Below, in pieces: positions 26,000-32,638 of a stretch of DNA of 64,000 nucleotides; the stretch's first letter is position 1; the number at the start of each line of letters is the position of its first letter. The stretch lies in the NCBI GenBank assembly GCA_964519895.1, contig CAZFLE010000021.1, positions 15,004 to 79,003 on the forward strand, read 5' to 3'. The position numbers and the translations under genes were made by a program. A model generated the notes under the pieces. It had not been told where the DNA came from and did no database searches. It saw only the letters and a program-made list of their open reading frames with translations. This stretch comes from CAYFPX01 sp964519895. Its GTDB lineage: Bacteria; Myxococcota_A; UBA796; CAJQPC01.

Positions 26000-26533
26000 A
26001 TGGCACTCAAAAAGAAAGCTCGCGCGTCGGTCTCCGAGGAGCTGAACATCACCTCGATGATGGACATGTTCACCATCATCCTGGTCTTCCTGCTCAAGTC
26101 CTACTCGACCCAGGACATCTCCGTGGCCGCCTCGAGCGACCTGGAGCTCCCGCTGTCGACATCGGCCAAGGAGCCCCAGCTCGCGGTGAACCTCATCGTC
26201 ACCAAGACCCAGATCGTCGTGGACGGCGTGCCGGTGCTCGACCTGACCATGGTTCCCGACGAGGAGAACCCCGGCATGGAGCTGATCTCGGTGCCCGAGG
26301 ACGAAAAGAAGGGCCAGATGATCACCCGGCTCTACGATCGCCTCCTCGAAAAGGCCGAGCAGGCCAAGGCACTGGGCGAGGCCTCGGGCTCCAAGGAGCA
26401 CGAATTCAAGGGCCGCATCCTGCTCCAGTGCGACAAGACGCTGCCCTTCAGTGTCATCCGCGAGGCCATGTACACCGCGGGTCAGGCCCAATTCGGAGAA
26501 TTCAAGTTCGTCGTCTACAAGACGTCGGGCTGA
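26000..26533 (+). CDS. ExbD/TolR-family protein with intact channel Asp
   Basis: A 177-residue protein with a basic N-terminus (ALKKKARA), one transmembrane helix and a periplasmic ExbD domain. Asp22 in ITSMMDMFTII is the conserved residue that carries protons between the membrane and the ExbB pentamer. The periplasmic part shows the family's beta-alpha pattern (LAVNLIVTKTQIVVDGVPV, GRILLQCDKTLPFSVIREAMYTAGQ, FGEFKFVVYK). It is the likely energy-transducing partner of ExbB here and resembles AglS/AglQ of the Agl motor. A large hairpin follows 38 bases after its stop. Confidence 0.92.
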   Translation: MALKKKARASVSEELNITSMMDMFTIILVFLLKSYSTQDISVAASSDLELPLSTSAKEPQLAVNLIVTKTQIVVDGVPVLDLTMVPDEENPGMELISVPEDEKKGQMITRLYDRLLEKAEQAKALGEASGSKEHEFKGRILLQCDKTLPFSVIREAMYTAGQAQFGEFKFVVYKTSG

Positions 26534-26570
26534 CGCACACCCGGTGCACGCGCCTCATGGGCGCGATCAC

Positions 26571-26752
26571 GAGGGCCCGTCAGGATGCATTGGGTTGCAT
26601 CCGGGCGGGCCCTCGGTCTATCTTGCGCCGTGTGTCCCCCGCCTTTGAAAGGCCCCAATTGGGCCTCTCTGGAGACCTATTCCACAGGTCTGCTAAACTT
26701 TCCCCCCAGACGCAACGATCTAAAGGATCGAGAGAACCTTCCTCGTAGGAAG
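26571..26752 (+). promoter_or_regulatory. Leader with five successive perfect hairpins
   Basis: The 273-base gap before the FHA-TonB-like gene holds five perfect stem-loops: 26571-26614 (GAGGGCCCG plus GGATGCA stems with a small internal loop), 26650-26666 (AGGCCC/GGGCCT), 26673-26691 (AGACCT/AGGTCT), 26716-26730 (CGATC/GATCG) and 26738-26752 (CTTCCT/AGGAAG). The first may end or attenuate transcription from the exbD genes. No known riboswitch consensus is apparent. Confidence 0.5.
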
Positions 26753-26806
26753 TGGTCTGACCTGCCAACCGGCCATCTTTGATGCGGTGACAGGAAACTG
26801 AGGTCC

Positions 26807-28204
26807 ATGGCTGCACAGGCACAGAAGCAGAACAAGGTCTTGCGGATCGGCATCGTCCAGGACGGGAAGATCGTCCAGGAACGGCTGATCAAGTCCGGCG
26901 AGTCCGTGTCGATCGGCGAGAGCACGAAGAACACCTTCGTCTTGCCGCCCACGTCACTCCCCAAGCGGTTCACGCTCTTCCACTGCAAGGGTGGCAAGTA
27001 CACGCTGCACATCTCCCAGGAGATGAAGGGCAAGGTCGCGTACAAGGACGCGATCGCATCCCTGAGTCAGCTGCGTGAAAAGGGAGACGCGCCGCGCAAG
27101 GGCAACGTCTGGCAGCTGCCGCTGACGGAAAGCAACCGCGGCAAGGTCGGGATCCAGAACGTCACGGTGCTGTTCCAGTTCGTGCCGCCGCCACCCGAGC
27201 CCGTCACAGCGATCAAGCGCGAGGACTTCCGCCCCCGGCTGATCGAAGAAGACGACCCGGTCTTCATGGGCTTCTTGGGGCTGTTCACCGCCCTGGCTGT
27301 CGTCATGATGATCTACGTGGCCAACGCCGAGCCCATCACGCGGGTGGACCTGGCGACGATCCCGGATCGCTTCACCAAGGTCGTGCTAGCGCCCGAAGAG
27401 CCCGAGCCGACTGAGCCCCTGGAGGTCGACGAGGGCGAGGGCGAGCAGATCGTGCCGGAAGAGACAGACCAGGCCGATGCCTCTGAGGACACCGAGGAGA
27501 CCGAGCAGGAAGAGACGGCGGAGCAGGAAGAAGAAGCCGCCCCCGAGCTGAGCGAGGCCGAGAAGGCCGCCGCCGAAGAAGCCCGCCAGGAAGCCCTGCG
27601 CCAGCAGGCTGTCGAGGAGTCCCCGCTGCTGGCCGCCCTCATCGCCACCCGTGGCGAGGGCGGTGGCGCCACAGACGACCCCTATGGCCAGGGCGACAGC
27701 GTCGGCCAGAACCTGGACGAAGCGCTCAAGTCCGTCACCGGTGTCCAGGCCTCGACCACGGAAAAGGCCGCGGCGCGTGGCAGCAAGGGCGGCGAAGGCC
27801 GTGGCGACGCTGACATCGGAGATCTCGCCCAGGCCAAGGGTGGCTCTGGGGACTTGACCACCGGACCCAAGACCGAGGTCAAGGGCACCGTCAAGACCGG
27901 TTCTGCCGATCTCGACTTCGTCGAGGGCGATGCCGACGCCGTTCGCAAGGTCGTTCGCAAGTACACCGGGCAGATCAAGTACTGCTACGAGCGGCGCCTC
28001 AAGGAGAACCCCAGCCTCGAGGGACGTGTCGAGGTCCAGTGGAACATCTCGGACGGTCGCGTCACCTCGGCGAGCCTGTTCGCGAACACCACGGGCGACG
28101 ACGAGCTGGGCAGCTGCATCATCAGCAAGATCAAGAAGTGGCGCTTCCCAGCCGACCAGGTCGAGGGCGAGGTCATCTACCCGTTCGTCCTCACCGGAGG
28201 ATAG
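26807..28204 (+). CDS. FHA-like, single-TM, TonB/AgmX-type C-terminal domain protein (GltG-like)
   Basis: A 465-residue protein in four parts. A cytoplasmic N-terminus (about 10-125) has an FHA-like start (KSGESVSIGESTKNTFVLP). A transmembrane helix spans about 152-173. A long periplasmic linker is very rich in Glu and Ala (about 200-265) and then Gly/Lys. The C-terminal domain (about 375-465) has VVRKYTGQIKYCYERRLKENP, VEVQWNISDGRV, and CIISKIKKWRFP, the TonB-like AgmX/PglI domain that makes contact with outer-membrane partners. This layout matches GltG of the Myxococcus gliding machine. It would transmit work from the ExbB/ExbD motor across the periplasm. Its stop codon TAG lies inside an inverted-repeat element. 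Confidence 0.87.
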   Translation: MAAQAQKQNKVLRIGIVQDGKIVQERLIKSGESVSIGESTKNTFVLPPTSLPKRFTLFHCKGGKYTLHISQEMKGKVAYKDAIASLSQLREKGDAPRKGNVWQLPLTESNRGKVGIQNVTVLFQFVPPPPEPVTAIKREDFRPRLIEEDDPVFMGFLGLFTALAVVMMIYVANAEPITRVDLATIPDRFTKVVLAPEEPEPTEPLEVDEGEGEQIVPEETDQADASEDTEETEQEETAEQEEEAAPELSEAEKAAAEEARQEALRQQAVEESPLLAALIATRGEGGGATDDPYGQGDSVGQNLDEALKSVTGVQASTTEKAAARGSKGGEGRGDADIGDLAQAKGGSGDLTTGPKTEVKGTVKTGSADLDFVEGDADAVRKVVRKYTGQIKYCYERRLKENPSLEGRVEVQWNISDGRVTSASLFANTTGDDELGSCIISKIKKWRFPADQVEGEVIYPFVLTGG

Positions 28205-28363
28205 TCCCCTGTCGCGGAAGTTCGCGGGCGCTCACTTGCCCTCGCCGCGCCTTGCGGCCCGCTCTCGCTTTGATGTGACTCGGCCACACCCGGCGCTCGA
28301 GCGGACCACCAGCCACGGCGATGGCGGCGCGATCACCTCACGAACTTCCGCGACAGGGGACTA
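28202..28363. mobile_element. 162-bp MITE-like element with perfect 23-bp terminal inverted repeats
   Basis: Bases 28202-28224 (TAGTCCCCTGTCG then CGGAAGTTCG) are repeated exactly, inverted, at 28341-28363. Read as a TA flank plus a 21-bp repeat, the ends would be flanked by TA on both sides, the target duplication of IS630/Tc1-mariner type elements. The left end supplies the TAG stop of the GltG-like gene. The 116-base interior is GC-rich and non-coding, so any transposase would have to act in trans. A long terminator hairpin is the alternative reading. Confidence 0.6.
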
Positions 28364-28571
28364 GGCCCCGCTGCGCCAGAGAAAGTGTGAAGGGAACGAC
28401 ACCCTCGGCACACTGAGTCGCCGGGGAAGGGTCGCCCTCCCGGGCGCCCTGAACCGGCCGTGTCTCAATCTCTGCCGGAGACTCAAGTTCCCAGCTGTCG
28501 CTCCGATGGAGCAAGTCGGGAGAAGGGTTTCTCCCCCAGGTTTGACACGGCAAGGGCCGGCTGACTAGGAT
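28364..28571 (+). promoter_or_regulatory. Promoter and upstream hairpin of the exporter genes
   Basis: TTGACA at 28542-28547 and TAGGAT at 28566-28571 are 18 bases apart, predicting a start near 28578. Just upstream, GGGAGAA-GGGT-TTCTCCC at 28518-28535 is a perfect 7-bp stem that may close the previous transcript or serve as an operator. The rest of the stretch from 28364 shows no coding frame. With the element at 28202-28363 it accounts for the gap between 28204 and 28581. Confidence 0.65.
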
Positions 28572-28580
28572 GCCCCGGAA

Positions 28581-29171
28581 ATGGGGATGAGGAGACGAGA
28601 AGTGCCGCAAGGATGGAGCTGGCAGCTGTTCGCTGCAGGAATACTGGGTGCAATGGCGCTCAGCTGGAGCCCGCCGGTGCTCTCCCAGGACGCAGGTGTC
28701 TCCGGAGGCCTCGAGCAGACCTCCGCCACGAGCCCCAAGGACAAGGAGGCCTTCGTGAACTCGGCGCTGACCGAGATCAAGGGCATCGCCAAGTCCATCT
28801 CCAAGGCCCTCGAAGACGCTGAGCGTGAGCAGGACCTGGTCCGCAGCAACTGCCTCACCAAGAAGCAGGCGTCGGTCTCCACCTTGGTCGAGGTCGCCGA
28901 GCAGGCCCAGGCCCAGATGAACGACTACCTCTCTCAGGGCGACACCGACAAGGCGGACTTCGAGTTCCGCAAGGTCGCCGTGGCACTGTCCAAGGCGCGG
29001 CAGTTCTCGGCAGAAGCCGACGCCTGCCTGGGTGAGTCGGGCATGCAGCCAGGCGTCACTGACGTCCAGGTCACGGTCGAGGGGCTCGCCGACGGCGACG
29101 ACCTGGCCCCCATCGACGACGGGAACGACGACATTGGCGTCGACCCGCCCGAGACCTCTCCCTTCCAGTAG
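28581..29171 (+). CDS. Secreted helical protein upstream of a polysaccharide exporter
   Basis: A protein of up to 196 residues with a signal sequence (FAAGILGAMALSWSP) and a mature part that is mostly charged alpha helix (about 50-145, for example LEDAEREQDLVRSNC and VAEQAQAQMNDYLSQGD), followed by an acidic Asp-rich tail. Two or three cysteines could form a disulfide. The start is uncertain: ATG 28581 would be almost leaderless given the predicted transcript start near 28578, while GTG 28602 has AGGAGA six bases upstream but lacks the RRR that suits a signal peptide. It precedes a beta-barrel and a Wza-like gene, so an accessory role in polysaccharide export is inferred. Confidence 0.72.
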   Translation: MGMRRREVPQGWSWQLFAAGILGAMALSWSPPVLSQDAGVSGGLEQTSATSPKDKEAFVNSALTEIKGIAKSISKALEDAEREQDLVRSNCLTKKQASVSTLVEVAEQAQAQMNDYLSQGDTDKADFEFRKVAVALSKARQFSAEADACLGESGMQPGVTDVQVTVEGLADGDDLAPIDDGNDDIGVDPPETSPFQ

Positions 29172-29293
29172 TCGCGTCCGACGGCAGGAGACGGTCATGG
29201 CGCCAGGTGGGCGACTTGCACGCAGGCTTCGAATGGGTGAGGATGGGACCCGCTCCCGCTGGACCCAAGCAGCTGCTGACGCAGGTGGATCGA

Positions 29294-30661
29294 ATGGCTG
29301 ACAGCTGCCGCCTGTGGCGGACCGTGCTGACCCGCTCAACGCTGGCGCTGTCCCTGACCCTGGGCCTGCTGCCCGGCCAGGCTCTCGCCGGGGCCGGGGA
29401 CCACATTCGCGTGGGCGAAGCCGAGATCGTGCCCTCCATCTTCCTGGGCATGGAGTGGCAGTCCAACCCCTACTACAACGAGCTCGTCGACTTCGTGCCC
29501 GACGACCAGCAACAGGACTACGGCGGCCTGGCTCTGCTGACCTGGCCCACGGTCGACGTCACCTTGGACGGGCCGGACCTGGCGCTGGAGCTCTCGGCGG
29601 GCTGGCGGCCGCGGGTGTACCTCACCCAGGAGCGCCAGAACCTGACCCGCTTCGGCGAAGGCGACTTCGGGGTCGATCTGGACATCCTCCCGCGCTCCAT
29701 GATCGGGTTCAACCTGACCGAGAAGTTCAAGGTCTCCACCCGCGCGATGGACGCTGGCTACGCGTCCGACGCCTTCGCGCGGCGCCTCACCAGCACCACC
29801 ACCGGCTTGATCAGCATCCGCCCGGGGGCGGCCCTGGACATCGACGTCGGCGGCCACTTCAGCTGGGACGACTACGACGTGCCGCCCGAGTCCAACCTGG
29901 AGCAGAACGCGAACTACAACTCGCGCATCTCCGGGGGACCCAACCTGTCGGCACAGTGGGCCTTCTTCCCCAAGACCGCCTTTGTGATCAAGGGCGGGGC
30001 CAACTTCTTCAGCTGGACCAACAACTTCGTGAACGCCGAGGGCGGCAACTTCTCCACCGACTACTACGGGGACCGCATCGGCATCCCCGACGGTTGGGGT
30101 TGGCGAGCCCAGGGCGGGCTGATCGGTCGCTTCACCGAGCGCATCGTGCTCAACGTGCTCGCTGGCTATGGCCAGATCAAGTACAACGAGGACTCGGTGG
30201 TCGAGGCCGCGGGCGGCCACGCCGAAGCCGCGAATCCTGCAGCAGCAGGCTTCGATCAGGACCTGGGCGGGATCGACGGACTGTTGCTGACCGCCGAGGT
30301 GTCAGCCACTCCGCTGCTCGGCCACAACATCACCGGCGGCTACCGCAAGGACTTCGAGGACTCGTGGTTCACGAACTACGTGCACTACCACTACGTCTTC
30401 GGCCGCTACGAGGCACAGCTTGGAAGTCGACTGGGCACCACGCTCGAGGCCGGGTACCGGCGAGAGCAGTACCGCGGCGAGGTCAGCCGTGACGACGACT
30501 TCCTGCGTGCCGGGGGCGGCTTCAGCTACAACGCCGCCGACTGGCTCGACGTCGACCTGGGTGTGCGCTGGAACCGCCGGGTCAGTGCCGACGCCGACGC
30601 CAAGGCGGAGATCGAGTACGACAACATCCTCTTCGCGCTTGGCATCACCGGCGTCTACTGA
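29294..30661 (+). CDS. Outer-membrane beta-barrel, Wzp-like polysaccharide export protein
   Basis: A 455-residue protein starting at the ATG at 29294, which directly precedes a signal peptide ending GQALAGAG and has AGGTGG upstream. The mature protein is a series of amphipathic strands (YGGLALLTWPTVDVTL, LALELSAGWRPRVYL, GRYEAQLGSRLGTTLEAGY) and ends in a strand LFALGITGVY with a C-terminal aromatic, as expected of an outer-membrane barrel. It is followed by a short Wza-like gene. The pairing matches the Wzp-Wza arrangement described for Myxococcus xanthus, where the integral barrel rather than Wza crosses the outer membrane. Family assignment rests on context plus topology. Confidence 0.78.
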   Translation: MADSCRLWRTVLTRSTLALSLTLGLLPGQALAGAGDHIRVGEAEIVPSIFLGMEWQSNPYYNELVDFVPDDQQQDYGGLALLTWPTVDVTLDGPDLALELSAGWRPRVYLTQERQNLTRFGEGDFGVDLDILPRSMIGFNLTEKFKVSTRAMDAGYASDAFARRLTSTTTGLISIRPGAALDIDVGGHFSWDDYDVPPESNLEQNANYNSRISGGPNLSAQWAFFPKTAFVIKGGANFFSWTNNFVNAEGGNFSTDYYGDRIGIPDGWGWRAQGGLIGRFTERIVLNVLAGYGQIKYNEDSVVEAAGGHAEAANPAAAGFDQDLGGIDGLLLTAEVSATPLLGHNITGGYRKDFEDSWFTNYVHYHYVFGRYEAQLGSRLGTTLEAGYRREQYRGEVSRDDDFLRAGGGFSYNAADWLDVDLGVRWNRRVSADADAKAEIEYDNILFALGITGVY

Positions 30662-31487
30662 GCGACCCCTGCGCTCGCTCCTTCTGCTGGGCCTAGCCCT
30701 GTCGTGTGCCGCCCCTGCCTGGGCCGGCGACGCCGGAGGGGTGCCCACCACGGTCCCCACCGAGGCGAACTACGAAGTCGGTCCCGGCGACCTGCTCGCG
30801 CTCGAGGTGTTCGGCGAGGAAGACCTGACCCTGGAGCTCCAGGTGGACCGGGACGGCCAGGTCACCGTGCCGCACATCGGGGCCCTGGACGTGGGCGGGC
30901 AGACCAGCCACCAGGTCGCAGCCAGCATCGAGCAGGCCCTGCGGGACGGCTACCTGGTCGACCCCAAGGTCGCCGTGCGCGTGCTGGAGTACCGGTCCCG
31001 CCCCTTCACCGTGGTCAGCGGCGTCAAGAACGCTGGCATCTACTACATGATGGGACGCACCACAGTGCTCGACGCGATCGCCGTGGCGGGTGGGTCCCCC
31101 GAGAACAGCACCCGTGCCCGGGTGGTGCGGGCCTCCCCCCAGGGTCAGCAGACCTTCGATCTGGACCTCCAGGCCATGACTGGGGGGACCGCAGAGCCCT
31201 TCGTGCTGGAGCCCGAGGACCAGGTCTATGTGCTGGAGCCCGAAGTCGTCTTCGTGACCGGCCAGGTCAAGGAAGAGGGCGCCGTGCCGTGGCTCGAGGG
31301 CATGACCGCCTACCAGGCCCTGACCCGGGCCGGCGGCCCCAACTCGGTGGCCAGGCTGCGCAAGGCCTATGTCCTGCGGGACGGTCAGACCCTGGAGATC
31401 GATCTCAAGGCGGTCAACAAGGGCCGCGAGGCGGATCTCCTGTTGATGCCCGGGGACCAGCTGGTGATTCCCGAGAGCATCTTCTGA
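30639..31487 (+). CDS. Short polysaccharide export (OPX/Wza-like) SLBB protein
   Basis: A periplasmic polysaccharide-export protein of about 282 residues. No ATG or GTG fits; TTG at 30639, overlapping the barrel gene by 23 bases, gives a good signal peptide (ERPLRSLLLLGLALSCAAPAWAG). The export motif is clear: NYEVGPGDLLALEVFGEEDLT and VDRDGQVTVPHIGALDVGG, followed by two SLBB domains (FTVVSGVKNAGIYYMMGRTT and VFVTGQVKEEGAVPWLEGMT). It lacks the C-terminal amphipathic helix of E. coli Wza and has no convincing lipobox, so it cannot by itself form an outer-membrane pore. That agrees with a separate barrel protein doing so. Confidence 0.85.
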   Translation: MASPASTERPLRSLLLLGLALSCAAPAWAGDAGGVPTTVPTEANYEVGPGDLLALEVFGEEDLTLELQVDRDGQVTVPHIGALDVGGQTSHQVAASIEQALRDGYLVDPKVAVRVLEYRSRPFTVVSGVKNAGIYYMMGRTTVLDAIAVAGGSPENSTRARVVRASPQGQQTFDLDLQAMTGGTAEPFVLEPEDQVYVLEPEVVFVTGQVKEEGAVPWLEGMTAYQALTRAGGPNSVARLRKAYVLRDGQTLEIDLKAVNKGREADLLLMPGDQLVIPESIF

Positions 31488-31497
31488 AGCCGTCGGA

Positions 31498-32475
31498 TCA
31501 GTAGCGCGGGTCCTGGGCCCAGCGCCAGGCGGTGGCGATGACGTCGTCGATGTTCGTGTACTGGGGCACCCAGCCCAGCTCGGTCCGTGCCTTGGCCGCC
31601 GCCGCGTAGAGCCCCGGGGCGTCGCCGTCTCGGCGCTCGGCGTCGTCGTAGGGCATGGGGCGGCCGGTGACCCGGGTCACGCCGTCGAGGATCTCCAGCA
31701 CGGTGGTGCCGTTGCCGGTGCCCAGGTTCCAGGCCCCGCCCGGCGAGCCGTGCCACAGGTGCACGAGGGCCCGGTGGTGGGCGTCGGCCAGGTCGAGCAC
31801 GTGGATGTAGTCTCGGACACAGGTGCCGTCGCGGGTGTCGTAGTCCCGGCCGAAGACCTTGAGGCGGGCCCGCTTGCCCATCAGGGCGTCGAGGGCCAGC
31901 GGGATCAGGTGGGTCTCTGGATCGTGGGACTCTCCCAGGGTGCCGTCCGGGTGGGCGCCCGCGGCATTGAAGTAGCGCAGTGAGGCGATGGACAGTCCCT
32001 GTCGGGCGCGGGCGTCCTCCAGGATCTGTTCCACCATCCACTTGGTCTGGCCGTAGACCGACACCGGAGCCTTGGGATGGACCTCGTCCAGGGGCAGGTA
32101 GTGGGGAGCGCCATAGACCGCACAGGTCGACGAGAACACCATCGCACCGACGTCGGCCCGGGTCATGGCGTCGAGCAGGGAGAGCGTGCCGCCTACGTTG
32201 ACGTCGTAATAGCGGACCGGGTGTCGCTGGCTCTCGCCGACCAGGCACAGCGCAGCGAATTGGAGCACGGCGTCGAAGGGGCGGGCGTTCAGGGTCTGGA
32301 AGAGGGTCTCCCGGTCCCGAATGTCTCCCACGACCAGCTCGCTGCGCACGGCCTCGCGGTGGCCCGTGGAGAGGTTGTCGTAGACCACGACCTCGATCCC
32401 GGCCTCTTCGAGGAAGCGGGCGCAGTGGGAGCCGATGTAGCCCGCGCCTCCCACCACCAGCACTCGCTTCGACAT
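31498..32475 (-). CDS. galE: UDP-glucose 4-epimerase
   Basis: Interconverts UDP-glucose and UDP-galactose using NAD+, supplying galactose units for envelope polysaccharides. The 325-residue extended SDR protein starts at the ATG at 32475, with AGGAGG a few bases upstream. It has the Rossmann motif GGAGYIGSH at 9-17, NLSTGH, the TCAVYG strand, the catalytic YxxxK as YGQTKW, RYFNAAGA, and the GalE segment RDYIHVLDLADAHHRAL. It is convergent with the Wza-like gene with ten bases between stops, so it may serve the same polysaccharide, but it has its own promoter. Confidence 0.95.
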   Translation of the reverse strand: MSKRVLVVGGAGYIGSHCARFLEEAGIEVVVYDNLSTGHREAVRSELVVGDIRDRETLFQTLNARPFDAVLQFAALCLVGESQRHPVRYYDVNVGGTLSLLDAMTRADVGAMVFSSTCAVYGAPHYLPLDEVHPKAPVSVYGQTKWMVEQILEDARARQGLSIASLRYFNAAGAHPDGTLGESHDPETHLIPLALDALMGKRARLKVFGRDYDTRDGTCVRDYIHVLDLADAHHRALVHLWHGSPGGAWNLGTGNGTTVLEILDGVTRVTGRPMPYDDAERRDGDAPGLYAAAAKARTELGWVPQYTNIDDVIATAWRWAQDPRY

Positions 32476-32559
32476 CTCGGGCCTCCTGGGGTCCTCTATC
32501 CACCTGCTTCCCTGGGTGTGCCCGACCAGCCCTGTCCATCGAACGTCCAGATCTGTGGC

Positions 32560-32589
32560 AATACATGAGGTTTGATCATGACGTGTCAA
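32560..32589 (-). promoter_or_regulatory. sigma70-type promoter of galE
   Basis: On the minus strand TTGACA (32589-32584) is followed after 18 bases by TGTATT (32565-32560). The predicted start near 32553 leaves a leader of about 78 bases before the galE ATG. The same region is the upstream sequence of ftsK on the plus strand, where TACGAT at 32601-32606 could be a -10 without a good -35. Confidence 0.6.
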
Positions 32590-32638
32590 GACTTCTCTGC
32601 TACGATTCAGCCGGCTCATCAGCGCGCGGAGCAGACAG

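Noticed and set aside
32572..32606. Plus-strand TTGATC and TACGAT considered as a promoter for ftsK.
   Set aside because: Spacing of 23 bases is too long and no better -35 is present; the region fits the galE promoter on the minus strand much better.
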